Shown: in pieces, positions 1 to 11,363 of the stretch
Layout of the letters: the number at the start of each line of letters is the position of its first letter
How positions within the stretch are numbered: the first letter of the stretch is position 1
Source of the DNA: Lumbricus rubellus
Taxonomy: Eukaryota; Annelida; Clitellata; Crassiclitellata; Lumbricidae
Length of the DNA stretch: 64,000 bases
Assembly: GCA_945859605.1 (NCBI GenBank)
Contig: OX243814.1
Location: 44,811,587-44,875,586, forward strand
Direction: 5' to 3'
Made by a program: the position numbers and the translations under genes
Notes under the pieces: generated by a model
The model's database searches: none
Seen by the model: the letters and a program-made list of their open reading frames with translations, nothing else
What the model was told of the DNA's origin: nothing

Positions 1-17
1 AGCAAAACCGTCGCAAC

Positions 18-1103
18 ATGAAGTGTCTCGTTGTCCTCGCTCTGTGCTTCGTGGCCGCCATGGCTTCTATTCCGGACGGTTACACCAGTGGACGATACGC
101 CTTCTATGGACGCTACACAGGTTGGTAAACGAAATCGTAGCATTGTAACATGCAGATCTATCTTAACTAGGCGGCAAGGCCTACTATGATTATGCAAGAT
201 GGCTTCTTTTCTGTAGAGTAACAGTAATTGTATACGTATCAACGACAATTTACGGGCGGTGCATCGCAAGTAGGACGCTGCATTTGTAACTGCAAGATGG
301 CACGATAGCGAATTTGAGTAATAAGCTTACCGTAACAAGTGCTAGATTCAACAAAATCGTCAATATCTTTTGATGTGCATATTTAATATGTGAAGCTGTT
401 GTCTTTTAAATTGCATGCTTCTCCTATGGCCTAAGAAGTCATATCGTTGTGAGTTGCAGCATAGCCTATGAATTATGTGAATTATATAATTTAAATAACT
501 TGTTACCGTAATTGTTGAAATAGAATAGGGCGAAAAACGCCTAAAAGAAATATGATAGGCCTACGGTAACTGTGGAATGTAGATTTTACTCAAAATGACG
601 ACTAAGCAATCAAATCATTTTCAAGTTTAGTAACTAATTGAATCGGGCAACACAATGATGTCTCTATTGAATATTTTTGTTATTCAGAAAAATGCGGAAA
701 CGACGGATTCTACTACAAGGATGACAATTCGTTCGTCATCTGTTCAAACGGAAACGCCTACGAACAGCCATGTGCACCCGGTTCACGTAACTCCGGATAC
801 GACCACTACAACCACGGTAACCACTACTACTACCGTGACTTTTGTGATGTTAACCTGGTCGACAGCGGAGCTGGTATTCCACAAGGGTATGGTCACCAAG
901 ATCCCGGATATGGATACGGGCACCTGGACGCCGGCTATGGTAACGGTCCCGACGCTAGAGTTGGATACGGTCACGGCGCCGAATATGGAAATGGTCACGA
1001 TGCCGGATATGAAAACGGTCACGGCGCAGTATATGGAAATATTCACGATGCCGGATATGGAAATGGTCATGACGCCGGATATATAAACGAGCACCGCTAT
1101 TAG
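18..1103 (+). CDS. Gene A: secreted four-Cys chitin-binding-like protein with Gly/Tyr-rich tail
   Basis: Two exons. Exon 1 is 18-120 (donor GTTGGT) and exon 2 is 688-1103 (acceptor TTCAG), joined in phase 1, giving about 172 aa. Residues 1-16 are a signal peptide ([16 protein letters not shown]). A conserved linker [16 protein letters not shown] follows. The domain starts at KCGNDGFYY and has four Cys spaced C-x15-C-x9-C-x23-C, ending FCDVN. This resembles a CBM14/peritrophin-A chitin-binding domain without its second and sixth Cys. The tail is a run of [12 protein letters not shown] units ending HRY. The role is inferred: an extracellular, perhaps chitin-associated structural or mucus protein. 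The promoter lies off the left edge. AATAAA occurs near 1220. The intron carries a TAGGCCTA at 556-563 where paralogue F has plain TA. Gene structure is secure; function is not. Confidence 0.85.
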
Positions 1104-1302
1104 TTTCGAGTTGAAATCTTATCTTAACTCACATCCTAACTTGAATAATGTCTTAGATTTTGACCATTGGTCTGGAAGTCTGGAAAAAATCTCTGGGATC
1201 GATTATTAAACTGTTCCTGAATAAAATATTTATCTTTCAAACAGTTTTATATTTCACCTTGGTTTCGTAACTAGCAATAACCGATGTCTTGCAAAACAGT
1301 AT

Positions 1303-1559
1303 CAAGGTCGTAGCCAGGATTTTGTTGGGGTGAGGGTGTTTACCCAGACTTTGAGCAAGCCGACAAGCAACTAGGGTTTTCGAGAAGCATTGTGGGCTCT
1401 GATCTAATCTGCTGTAAAATATAACATTGAAATAGGAGTTTCAAAATGAAATCCCCCGTAGTTCTTACATCGTATGCTAGTAAATGCATTATTTCATTTC
1501 TACATTATTTCATTTCGTGGGTGTTCAAACACCCAAAACACCCCCTAGCTACGGCCTTG
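1303..1559. mobile_element. hAT-like MITE, 257 bp
   Basis: The ends are inverted repeats: CAAGGTCGTAGCCAGG on the left, and CAAGGCCGTAGCTAGG reading in from the right. The element is flanked by a perfect 8-bp direct duplication, AACAGTAT, at 1295-1302 and 1560-1567. An 8-bp duplication and no coding capacity fit a non-autonomous hAT-type element. It lies in the 3' flank of gene A. Confidence 0.8.
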
Positions 1560-1984
1560 AACAGTATGCCAGAGTAGACCTTAATGTGCAGGACCTCAGG
1601 TGCATTAGCAGATAGATCAAAGTGGAAGCTCTATTAGCCTACGTTGAATCTCCCTTTAGACCTATTGTCAGGCAAATAAAAAAAATTATTTGGCGTGAGC
1701 GATTAAAAAATTTAGTGCAAAAGGAAAATCACATCTACATGTATTTTCTGTCAATTAGGCCTACATCGATAGTCACTGCTGCATCGAGTTAAATACTTTT
1801 GTAAGAGATATATTGCTACGAGACTTCCCCTCCAGCATTGGAATTCCATTAGGTCTATAGGTTCATATACTAGGGTGTGCATAATAGAGTCTATCTAATA
1901 ATAATTATTATTGATTTTTTTTCTATCGTCGTCTATCGTCGAAAGTCGAGGTAATGATTAGGCCTACTGAAGACAGAGTCTGAC

Positions 1985-3808
1985 GTTTCAGTTCAACTGA
2001 CTTACAAAGTTATTAAAGTGCACGCAGTCCAATATGTACGATAGAAAGGGAATAAACACTAAGTCTTGACTTTCTTTCTTATGTTTAAGATATTCGCATA
2101 CAATGTGCCCACTGAAATCAAAATTGCTAAAGTCGTCCCAATTTTTAAACAAGGTTCTAAAAACGATATAGCTAACTATAGACCCATTTCGGTTTTGCCA
2201 TTTTTCTCTAAATTCTTTGAAAGAATTATGTATGATCGTCTCTATTCTTACATTACCCACAATTCTATCCTATACTCTTCGCAACATGGGTTCCAATCTG
2301 GACACTCAACATCAATGTCTTTACTGAATGTCCAAGACCGGATATCTGCTGCAATGGACAATAACGTATACTCCGTTGGAATTTTTCTTGATCTTGCCAA
2401 GGCCTTTGACTCTGTTGACCATAAAATCCTCCTGAAAAAACTTGAACACTATGGCATTAGAGGTACACCCCTAGATTGGTTCACCAGTTACCTTACTAAC
2501 CGCTACCAAAGAGTCATTTGTAATGGGACTCTCTCAAACCTTTTACCCATTGAATTTGGAGTACCACAAGGATCAATACTTGGTCCACTCTTATTTCTAC
2601 TATTTATTAATGATCTGCCAAACCCCTCTACTGCCCTACACTTCATTATGTTTGCAGATGACTCCAATGTCTTCTTATCCCACGCCTCATACGACAGTTT
2701 AATACAACTGGTGAACAAGAAACTAATGTCTGCTAGTGATTGGTTTTTATGCAACAAATTATCACTTAATGTAAAAAAATCCAACTGTATCATTTTTCGC
2801 TCCACAGGAAAATCCATCCCCAACAATGATAGTCAAATAACTCTAAATAACATTACTATTCCTCAAGTATCCTCAACAAAATTTTTAGGTGTCTACATCG
2901 ATCAACACCTGAAATGGAAAACTCACATTTTTGAAATTAGTAATAAAATCAAAAAGAATCTTGGCATTATAAAAAGAGTTTCTTACCTTCTCCCCCCTCA
3001 TATTCTACGGGATCTCTATTATACCCTCATATATCCATATCTGACTTACTGCAACATGATCTGGACTTCGACATATGACTCCAATCTTAAAGGTATAAAG
3101 ATCCTTGAAAAAAGACCGTACGAGTTATAACTAAATCTCCCCCCCCCCAATTCACACACGAGTCCACTATTCTTTGAACATAAACTCCTAGACATTAATC
3201 AAATCAAATTCCTACAAACTTGCATCTTCATGTATAAATACACCAATAACCTCCTCCCATCATCATTCTCATCCTATTTTGACCCAGTGCCACATCTTAT
3301 TTTCACTAGAAGTAACAATGACTTCAGGTCTGTGTTTGCAAGAACTAATGTCCGTATGTTTTCGCTTAGGGTTCAGGGCCCCGCTAACTGGAACAGTCTT
3401 CCCAAAGAAATCCGTACAGTTACATCCGTTAGCCACTTTAAAACCCTTGCACGTGCACACACACTAATATATATTTCTTAAGCTCTGCTTTGGGTTTGTT
3501 GTTAGTTAAGTTTTAGTTAAGAATATAATCTGCATCCTTACGTAATGTCTACTACATATATCTTATATAGACATAACAACGTCTATTTCTCTTACTTAAT
3601 CTCACCCACCATCCTGTCCTACCTCTTCCTGGTATATAGGCCCCTACTAAGCGGGACTTGTCCCTTCTGGTGTGCCTATTGCTCCCTAATCTGTATCTTA
3701 ACCTCTTTTCCGAATGTGCTAGTACTTTAATTATAATTGTCTTATAATATGTTCTGTAAAAATTACGTTTTGTGGGATCAATAAAACAATTTGATTTGAT
3801 TTGATTTG
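1985..3808 (+). mobile_element. 5'-truncated non-LTR retrotransposon (CR1/L2/jockey type), dead
   Basis: An open stretch at 2066-3130 encodes reverse transcriptase: NYRPISVLPFFSKFFERI, an LDLAKAFDSVDH block, GVPQGSILGPLLF and the catalytic FADDS. The C-terminal part continues in other frames (3230-3481, containing MYKYTNNLLPSSF and WNSLPKEIR), so there are frameshifts near 3113 and in the C run near 3145. The 3' UTR ends AATAAAACAATTTGATTTG with a TTTGA-type repeat tail at about 3780-3808, typical of this LINE group. No endonuclease domain remains, so it is a truncated, inactive copy. Left edge approximate. The same 3' end recurs at 18.1-20.4 kb. Confidence 0.85.
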
Positions 3809-4166
3809 AATGCTCAGCATTGGCCCATATTGGCAGCCATTTACATTTTTGTTAGCTGCAACAACTCAATTTTTCTTGAAGGAATCTTTTGGCAAAAACA
3901 TTATCGTTGTGTAATGGCATTCCCGAAAGCCTTTCAAGGAAATTTAAGTGATTGCCATGTTGAAAGTTTGGAAACTGGTATAAGTTCTCTGAAGCAAGTA
4001 ACCAGAGGTAAAAGTACCACCGCAGTTTCCATATCAGCTTACCATCTTGAACATTGTACCTATATCATGAAAAGACAGCTTAAGGATTTCAATTTCTATT
4101 CAATTCATTTCAACAAACGAGAAAACAAAACTTGCTGTAGCAATTTTCTGTCATTCAATAACTGCA

Positions 4167-4609
4167 CTAGTAGCGTGATCCGAATCCATATCCGGCATCG
4201 TGACCAGATCCATAGCCTGCGCCGTGACCATATTCCACTCCAGCGCCGTGACCGTATCCAACTCTAGCGCCGTGACCATATTCCACTCCAGCGTCGTGAC
4301 CAGATCCAACTTTAGCGTCCTGACCGTATCCAACTTTCGCGTCGTGACCGTATCCAACTCTAGCGTCATGACCCTATCCATAGCCAGCACCCTGGTGACC
4401 ATATCCGTGTGGGATACCAGCTCCGTGGTCGACGAGGTTGACATCACAGAAGTCGCGGTAGTAGTAGTGGTTACCGTGGTTGTAGTGGTCGTATCCGGAG
4501 TTACATGTACGTGAACCGGGTGCACATGGCTGTTCGTATGCGTTTCCGTTCGAACAGATGACGAACGAATTATCGGTCTTGTAGTAGAAACCCTCGTTGC
4601 CGCATTTTT
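4167..4609 (-). pseudogene. Gene B: broken copy of the chitin-binding-like gene (exon 2 only)
   Basis: Exon 2 runs leftward from 4609 (acceptor TTAG), reading EKCGNEGFYYKTDNSFVIC and on through the four-Cys domain. There are two lesions. A 6-bp insertion after GSR adds Thr-Cys, giving a fifth cysteine (near 4502-4507). Then TAC to TAG at 4374-4376 stops translation after GAGYG. Beyond the stop the same frame continues GHDARVGYGHDAK-type repeats to SRY and a stop at 4167. Intron homology to genes C and E resumes after the foldback element at 4886-6519, but it fades near 6740 and no exon 1 was found before the next gene. The 3' flank matches those of C and E. Most likely a pseudogene. Confidence 0.8.
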
Positions 4610-4885
4610 CTAACAAATTCAAACAGGAAAGATTGAAAAAGTATGACCTTAATAATATGTTAGTCACAAAAGAAAACAACGCTGTTGTTCATTGCAGGAA
4701 TCCTATGCGTATTTGTATAATCTATCTATGTAAGATAAAGACTTATGGAGCAAAAAGACCATGAGCGTAGTTACCCGGTACTGTAACCAACCACAATTAC
4801 AATCGTCGCGCTACTCTCTGTCACGATTCGTGATGACTTATAGTTAGATATCGAAATAAAGAGTGACTACATAACATACATTGTA

Positions 4886-6519
4886 TACTGCCGTGCTAAG
4901 CAAAAAGACAGTAACTCAAAAAAGACGATTTTGCGTAAAACGATAAAGAAGAAATCGGTTTAGTTCAACCAGAAATGAAGCTAGAATCTTTCTGAATTTT
5001 TGCAAACAGTTATATATAAACTACTGAATTTTGGAACTAAATTCGTTTTTCGTTAAATTTGTGTAAAAATTGTATAAAAATGAGATACTGCTTTGTTGCT
5101 TAGTATCGAAGAATTGAACATCGGTTTGATGCCAAGCAAGAAAGCAGTAACTCATCGTAGGGTAGAGAGGGGTGGTGAAAAACAATTGTTCTCTTTGAGA
5201 TACATGAATGAAATTTGGTATATACCACGAACATGTCCTAAGAAAAATATTTGGCTAAAAGGTCATTGCCGATTTGCCCTCTGGCCCCAATGGCAGCCAT
5301 TTTCCAAAATGGCCGACAGATATACATATTTTTAAATATCTCGGCTTCTATTTAACTTAGAAGTGTCATCTTAGTGTCTAATCATACATATTTAGGGACG
5401 ATTATTCCAATAGTGCCGTCTAAAACCAACTCTGGCTTCAACGGCGGCCATTTTTCAAAATGGCCGACCAAAATCGTGATTTTTTAATATCTCACCATTA
5501 AATCCACTTAGAATCGTCACCTTGGTGCCTAAATATACATAATTAGGGACAAGGATTCCAATGGGGCCTCCCAAAACTTCATCTGGCCTCAATGACGGTC
5601 ATTTTCAAAATGGCCGTCCAAATGTAAATTTTGCAAATCCCTCTTTTTGGGTCGGCCATTTTGGAAAATGGTGGTCAGTGAGGTCACTGGGAACTATGTG
5701 ATGGCCCTATTGAGATCCCTGACTGAAATGTGCATGTTTTGACACCAAGATGACAATTTCAAGTGAACTGAAAGCCGAGATATTAACAAATCCCTCTTTT
5801 TTGGTCCGCCATTTTGGAAAATGGCCGCCATTGAGGTTATGGGAAACTTTGTAATGGCCCTATTGGGATCCTTGACCTGAGATGTGTATGTTTTGACACC
5901 AAGATGACGATTCTAAGTTAATTGAAGGCCGTGATATTGACACATCCTTCTTGTTGGGTCGGCCATTTTGCAAAATGGCCGCCATTGAGGTCATAGGGAA
6001 CTTTGTGATGGCCCTATTGTGATCCTTGACCCGAAATGTGTATGTTTTGACACCAAAATGACGATTTCAAGTGAACTAAAAGCCGAGATATTGAAAAATC
6101 CCTCTTTTTGGGTCGTCAATGGCGGCCATTTTCCAAAATGGCCGTCATTAAGGTCATGGGGAACTTTGTAATGGCCCCATTGGAATCCTTGACCTTTAAT
6201 GTGTATGTTTTGACACCAAGATGGCGATTCTAGGTTATTTGAAAGCCGATATATTGGAGTATCTGTAAATCGGCCGGCCTTGAATATACATGGAATACTA
6301 AGCAAGAAGACAGTAACTCAAGTTACTGCGTTTTTGCTTAGCACGACGACCCAATTTTGAGATACTGTTAATTTCGTTTCCGTTTTTTTCCGTGTTCCCG
6401 GACCGATACCGTTTCCTTGCTTCCAGATATGATAGAACATGTTGTCAGGATGTGAAAACAAGTGCTAACTCAAAAACGGAAAAACTTGAGTTACTGTCTT
6501 TTTGCTTAGCACGGCAGTA
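4886..6519. mobile_element. Foldback element 1, copy 1 (TA target, 1.63 kb)
   Basis: It starts TACTGCCGTGCTAAGC and ends with the exact inverse, GCTTAGCACGGCAGTA, flanked by TA at 4884-4885 and 6520-6521. Terminal inverted homology continues through AAAAAGACAGTAACTCAA. Versions of GCTAAGCAAAAAGACAGTAACTC recur inside near 5080, 5133, 6298 and 6466. The body is an inverted array of roughly 150-160-bp units around AATGGCGGCCATTTT / AAAATGGCCGCCATT. Units read one way left of about 5620 and the other way to its right, so the whole element can fold back. No transposase is visible. It sits in what was the intron of gene B; paralogous introns continue on both sides. Confidence 0.8.
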
Positions 6520-6521
6520 TA

Positions 6522-7220
6522 ACTGATATCAGATGCTATATAAAATATCACATAAATTCTGTTGAAGGCTCTGAAATTGACTTGATAGAGCTATTATCAT
6601 GAAAAATAATAGAGAAATGGTGAGTTCTACCAACTCTCATTTTAGCTCACAATGCTCATGTTCATCAATTGGTGCTTGGTAGCTAGATTGTGGGGCTTAA
6701 TAAATTCATAGAAAATAAAATGATATGTGCGCCTAATAACCTTTTTTTCATTAGGCCTGCATGCATTTTCATTTTCAATTTCTTTAATTGTATTATATTG
6801 CATTGAGTTGGATTTTTAGTAGAATTCCAACTATTTCGATTGCGTTATTTACATCAATCCAGCTTCGATTTCACATATAAAAGAGCCATCGTCCAGATTC
6901 CATTTCTCTTGCGTTTTTTAATCAATCCAACTTTCATTTCACCTGTAAAAAACTTTCATCCAGCTTCCACTTCTCAAGTGCTTGATCAATTGTCCGGAGA
7001 CCACTTGTCGGTAGACGAGTTGTCTGTAGACCCGTTGTCGTGACACCAGACAAGGCCTTGTTTGTCTTCGCGCGTGGCCGATTCCGTCGAATAAAGTGTC
7101 ATAAGAGATTGATGACAAATTAACCGTGACCCATTTTTCTCAAGTTACTATTCTTAAGTTTGTTCTTCATATCTGACACAGCACCGACGTAAGATATTAG
7201 GCTACCTGATGGAAAAGATA
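6522..7220. other. Remnant intron of gene B, then a degenerate repeat
   Basis: 6522-6740 is recognisably the same as intron sequence of genes C (about 14830-15040) and E (about 22650-22870). 6830-6990 is a degenerate tandem-like repeat built on AATCCARCTTYNATTT. It recurs at about 17400-17640, 28310-28440 and 58640-58890. No gene is seen between 6990 and 7220. Confidence 0.5.
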
Positions 7221-7232
7221 GCTTTAGATAGC

Positions 7233-7801
7233 TATAAATACCACACGACAGTCGAATACGGTTCGTGACTGACTTGGCTCAGTTTTGAAGGCATTACTGT
7301 ACCCTATTCAGTAGTCACATAATGTTTTAGGGCTACATTGAAACAAGATATCCACAAACTTCGCAAAAGGTAAGCCTATTTATGCTTTGAAGTTTGCGTT
7401 ATGTTAACTTGATTTTTTCAGGTAGGCCAAAGTACATCCTTACGGAAGCAGTTAGTCCACTATAAGATAGATCGATGAAATTATTTCAACCGTGGCTCCC
7501 AAATCCTAGTGAAACAGAAAATTATGTTTTAACATTTTTGTGATTCAACTAGACTACTTTTGCTTTACTCTTGACAGCAGCAGTGATCAACTGTAACAGG
7601 GTGGGCCAAAAAAGCAATCCCATACGGTTTTTCTAATACCTTGGGCCCTTGGCCCCAACAATTTTCGTTTCACGTTTTACGAGCTTACAGTTAATTCATA
7701 CCTACGGGTACATCGTACAATAGCCAAATTCCATCGAAATGTTTTAAACAAGATGATGATGACAACGACTTGTCTGTAAGAATCGGTACGTTCTAATTTA
7801 G
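7233..7801 (+). promoter_or_regulatory. Likely TATA promoter, 5' UTR exon and leader intron of the Mab-21-like gene
   Basis: A TATA box (TATAAATA) lies at 7233-7240, so transcription should start near 7260-7270. A good donor, AAAAG|GTAAGCC, is at 7369/7370 and an acceptor, TTTAG|G, at 7801/7802. The spliced leader would join directly to the ATG at 7803. Inferred from sequence signals only. Confidence 0.5.
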
Positions 7802-7802
7802 G

Positions 7803-10739
7803 ATGGCGGAATATGGTGGTCAATGGAATGAACAAATGTCATCCTGGATCATCACTAGCACATGCCAGTTGCTTCCAAAATCGTACCCTGTTGTCTCAGA
7901 AGCCATGCACGACTTAATGGTGTCCCATGATCTTATACCAAAAAAGTATTCCATTTTATGTGGCAGCTATATAGAGTTCTACATCCAACCGTTGAACGCA
8001 TGCATTGCGGACTATGATTATTTGGTGGTTAGAACAGATGAGTTGGCCTTCAGTGGCGAATATCCTGTATTGCCAAATGATTTGAGTGGCCTCACTGATG
8101 CTATCGAATGCTACAAGATTGAAACATACGATAGTCATCCTGGATTTGTTAGATTGCGACATTTTGGCCAAATGAAGTATGATTGGAAAAATACAAAGTA
8201 CGAATTCAAGGATATGGCCAAGTCAAACAGCTATAAGACGTTAGATGTGGCTGATTTGACAAGTAAGTGTTTCGTTGGTAGGACACAATGGGCAAACAAT
8301 GTTACTGGTCCAGCAATTAAATATCAGCCTCATGATGATTGTTGTATCGGATGTGACCTCGTCCAAGGCGTATGGTGTCCTCAATGGCCTAGAGAAGCAC
8401 AAAACTGGCTTAATCGACATAGAAACTACGGATGGCCTGCGGTTCATACGATCTTCGAGATCGTGCGAAATGGTTGCCACCTTGTGTACGTTCAGCATCG
8501 TTCTTGCATAGACGATGAAGAACAATGGAGGTTATCATTCTCAATTGCAGAAGTGATTTTAATTCGGAGTTGGACTCAAGTTCAACAGATTGTCTATCAT
8601 TTGCTCAGATATTTCGCAAAACGAGAAGTAATACAAAAGGATTGCCCAAAGAAAGACGAGGTTCTCTGTATGTATCATTTGAAGACTCTTATGTTATGGA
8701 CTTGTGAAGAGAGGCCACCGGAATGGTGGAATTCCTCTTCGGTTATTGCAATATGCTGTGAGTTGTTACGAAAGCTTTCAGCATGGCTAAAGAGAAGGTA
8801 CTGTCCAAACTATTTTATTCCTGAAGCAAATTTATTTCATTTACCCATGGGGTCTTCAAGATTTGAAAACGTTGAAAGATGGCTTTGTAGGATATCGAGC
8901 TCCACAATGTTTGACAAGACTGAAAGTCGATTAAATTGTTTCACCAATTCTAAAATTCTTTGTCATTGGTTTATCGAAAATTACATACTGTCATTTTTTC
9001 GAGAAAATATTAATCCAGAGATCACAATGCAGCATTTTGGGTGTTGCATTCTTCGTATATTTGAAATTCGGAATGCAGAAGAATCAAAATCTTTGGATAT
9101 GATGTTCGCTTCCAGATTTTCCAATTGTCATCAGATGAGTCGTCATAGAATTAAATCACGATGTAGTTCGGGATTGCGTGAGGTCTTAAAAGGTCGATTT
9201 TCTGAAACAAACCCTAATTCACAGGGAAGAGTGACAACGGTTAGAAACATCTCATGGTTTGCATACTTTGACAATCTACTGCACATTTTGCATATTTCAC
9301 ACGGAATGGGATTCGGAGAAATTTCATGGGATAGCAGTGTTTTTGTTGAAATAATCAAAGCAATTTCAACTCAACCGAACATAAGGTCTCAGTATCACAA
9401 CTTTCCGAAAGCGTGTCCATCACAAAGTAATTTGTTTTACTACCTGCGTGGTCAAGATCTCATGAGAAATTTACATGGACAAAACAACCGATCAGAATTT
9501 CAACTAGTTTCTTTCATGTCAATGGAGTCTCTTAGAAAATCTCTAGAATATGACTGCTCTAAGCCCAACGGCATAGCTTCTGCAGCTTTGGCCTATATGG
9601 CTGCTCTTCATTTTGCCACATCAGATTACCAACAGGCAGTTGTTTGCTGCTGGGCAGTTGCTGCAATTCAAACATGTCAGAAGGATGAGAAAACACTGAA
9701 TGCAGGTTGCTTGCTGTTTATTGACGATGTAGCAAGAATCATTGGATTGAGCGTTCTTCACAAGAAGATGAACAATAATCTTAATTACATTGACGGACGG
9801 CTTTACCTCAATCTGCGTCTTTCACCAAGTGTGTTTGCATACTATTTAGGTGCATTAAGCCTATCTGCCGCGAGAATGGCCAGGCATGTAAGCCTAAATA
9901 ATTCTCATGAAACGCCTTGTTCAAGATTTCCTATGAACAAATACTTGATGGCTCTAAAATGGACAAAATGTGTAACTTCAAGTCAGTCAGGAAAAGATTC
10001 GAGTGATACAGGGCAGGTACTTTGTCCGAGAACTGATTCACTGATAAGTGTGAATCATTTGAGAGCAAAGGAAGCCGTAATTAATACTCTAGCAGAATAT
10101 GCTTTAGAAAATATGGTATCGTTCCACAGTGCGTTCCACAGAGACTTTGGCTTCGACTGCAGCACAGTTGACTGCTATCGTGCTTTGTACCTTTACAAAT
10201 GTCGCCGTTATGAAGAAGTGATGCATTTATCTGAACGAATTCTGAAAGAACCTGATCTGGAGAACGATCTGAGGAAGTTCGCATTTGCAAACGTTTTGTT
10301 GGTGCCACCGCTTGACCTGTTTTTTGACGGTGATATACAAGCATTGCTTGGAATTCACACGCTCTTTCATTATTTATCGCCGTTTAATAAAGGATACAAG
10401 AGAAGTAAGATAACCGAAACGTCAACGATTTCACAATGTTTTGCTGAAACAGTTTACTGTGATAAGAATGCGCTCTCTATGATTCTTAGTTACAATCCTT
10501 TGTCCAAATGTAACTACTTTCTTGGAAGACAGTTTTTAGCACGATATTTGAAACTAAGATGCTTCATCGATTGTAATCTTTTTAGTCCTGAAGCCGTTGC
10601 TGAATTTGTGGCAATGAAGAGCAGGCCTAATCTTCCATTTGAACACATCATTCACTGGTTCCTTCTACAGAAGCTTCGTAAACTCATAAATAATTTTTCA
10701 GAGCGTCTTAATAAGCTTATCAATGACCAGATGCATTAA
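7803..10739 (+). CDS. Mab-21 / cGAS-like nucleotidyltransferase-fold protein, 978 aa
   Basis: A single uninterrupted coding exon. The N-terminal third has the marks of the Mab-21/cGAS-like family. There is a GS motif at residues 54-55 and an ADYDYL motif with acids D70 and D72. A TGPA motif lies near 168-171, then GCDLVQGVWCPQWP at 183-196, where D185 is the candidate third metal-binding acid. The Mab-21 C-terminal helical region follows: GWP near 210, QWRLSFSIAE at 241-250, LKTLMLWTCEE near 293 and a NYFIPEANLFHLP block. The long remaining C-terminus (about 350-978) is helix-rich and Cys-rich; I do not recognise a domain in it. Members of this superfamily include cGAS-like receptors that make cyclic dinucleotides on sensing nucleic acid, and Mab-21 proteins with no known catalysis. 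All three acids appear present, so catalysis is possible but unproven. Upstream signals suggest a leader intron. Confidence 0.85.
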   Translation: MAEYGGQWNEQMSSWIITSTCQLLPKSYPVVSEAMHDLMVSHDLIPKKYSILCGSYIEFYIQPLNACIADYDYLVVRTDELAFSGEYPVLPNDLSGLTDAIECYKIETYDSHPGFVRLRHFGQMKYDWKNTKYEFKDMAKSNSYKTLDVADLTSKCFVGRTQWANNVTGPAIKYQPHDDCCIGCDLVQGVWCPQWPREAQNWLNRHRNYGWPAVHTIFEIVRNGCHLVYVQHRSCIDDEEQWRLSFSIAEVILIRSWTQVQQIVYHLLRYFAKREVIQKDCPKKDEVLCMYHLKTLMLWTCEERPPEWWNSSSVIAICCELLRKLSAWLKRRYCPNYFIPEANLFHLPMGSSRFENVERWLCRISSSTMFDKTESRLNCFTNSKILCHWFIENYILSFFRENINPEITMQHFGCCILRIFEIRNAEESKSLDMMFASRFSNCHQMSRHRIKSRCSSGLREVLKGRFSETNPNSQGRVTTVRNISWFAYFDNLLHILHISHGMGFGEISWDSSVFVEIIKAISTQPNIRSQYHNFPKACPSQSNLFYYLRGQDLMRNLHGQNNRSEFQLVSFMSMESLRKSLEYDCSKPNGIASAALAYMAALHFATSDYQQAVVCCWAVAAIQTCQKDEKTLNAGCLLFIDDVARIIGLSVLHKKMNNNLNYIDGRLYLNLRLSPSVFAYYLGALSLSAARMARHVSLNNSHETPCSRFPMNKYLMALKWTKCVTSSQSGKDSSDTGQVLCPRTDSLISVNHLRAKEAVINTLAEYALENMVSFHSAFHRDFGFDCSTVDCYRALYLYKCRRYEEVMHLSERILKEPDLENDLRKFAFANVLLVPPLDLFFDGDIQALLGIHTLFHYLSPFNKGYKRSKITETSTISQCFAETVYCDKNALSMILSYNPLSKCNYFLGRQFLARYLKLRCFIDCNLFSPEAVAEFVAMKSRPNLPFEHIIHWFLLQKLRKLINNFSERLNKLINDQMH

Positions 10740-11363
10740 CAATATCATAGTGTGTAGCCTATTTCTGAAGCAAAATTCATGATTCTCTGTGTAATTTTGT
10801 TTCCGAGTTAAATTTGTTTGTTTTTGCGTGATAGCCCATCTTATGCCACCGAATACTCAAAAGTATATCTTCTAATCTATCACTCGTTCCAGGTTTTCAG
10901 CCAACGATCCCCAGGTTACGCGTTCTCAGAGATAGTCCAGCGTCTATGATAGTCTAATAGACAGGCAACTAGACAACATTCTACCAGAGAAAGCGTTAAT
11001 AGATCTAACTGGAAACATTCATTGACAGAAACCGAGATTACACGTTTCGACTATTAGTTTTGCTGAACTATATATTAAGTGTATAATAAGCAACAATTGA
11101 ACTGTAATAATGTAATGCAATATACTTCTAGGCCTACTTTGTAAAATAAGCTTACACAATTCCACAAAATGTTTTCAAATACCGTTGGATTCCATGTACA
11201 CATTGTATAGGCCTACAGCCCTACAGTGTATCATATGTTACTGTAATCGCGTTTGGAACCTACATGTATACAACAATGCAACACTGCATGTACCTTCAAG
11301 AAAAAAGTTTAAAAGGCTCTGTTTACAAACTATTGCTAATGTTGATTAACTTTTGGTGTTTAT
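10740..11363. other. Intergenic, no gene seen
   Basis: 3' flank of the Mab-21-like gene. It is AT-rich with several TAGGCCTA-type motifs. No convincing polyadenylation signal, coding region or repeat was recognised before the satellite. Confidence 0.5.

Noticed and set aside
655..1086. Open frame starting MMSLLNIF over exon 2 of gene A
   Set aside because: It is out of frame with exon 1 once spliced; the spliced frame gives the conserved KCGNDGFYY domain.
7588..7660. CAGGGTGGGCCAAAAAAG near the Mab-21-like leader, partly like 42455-42475
   Set aside because: The similarity is too short and one-sided to support a mobile element.
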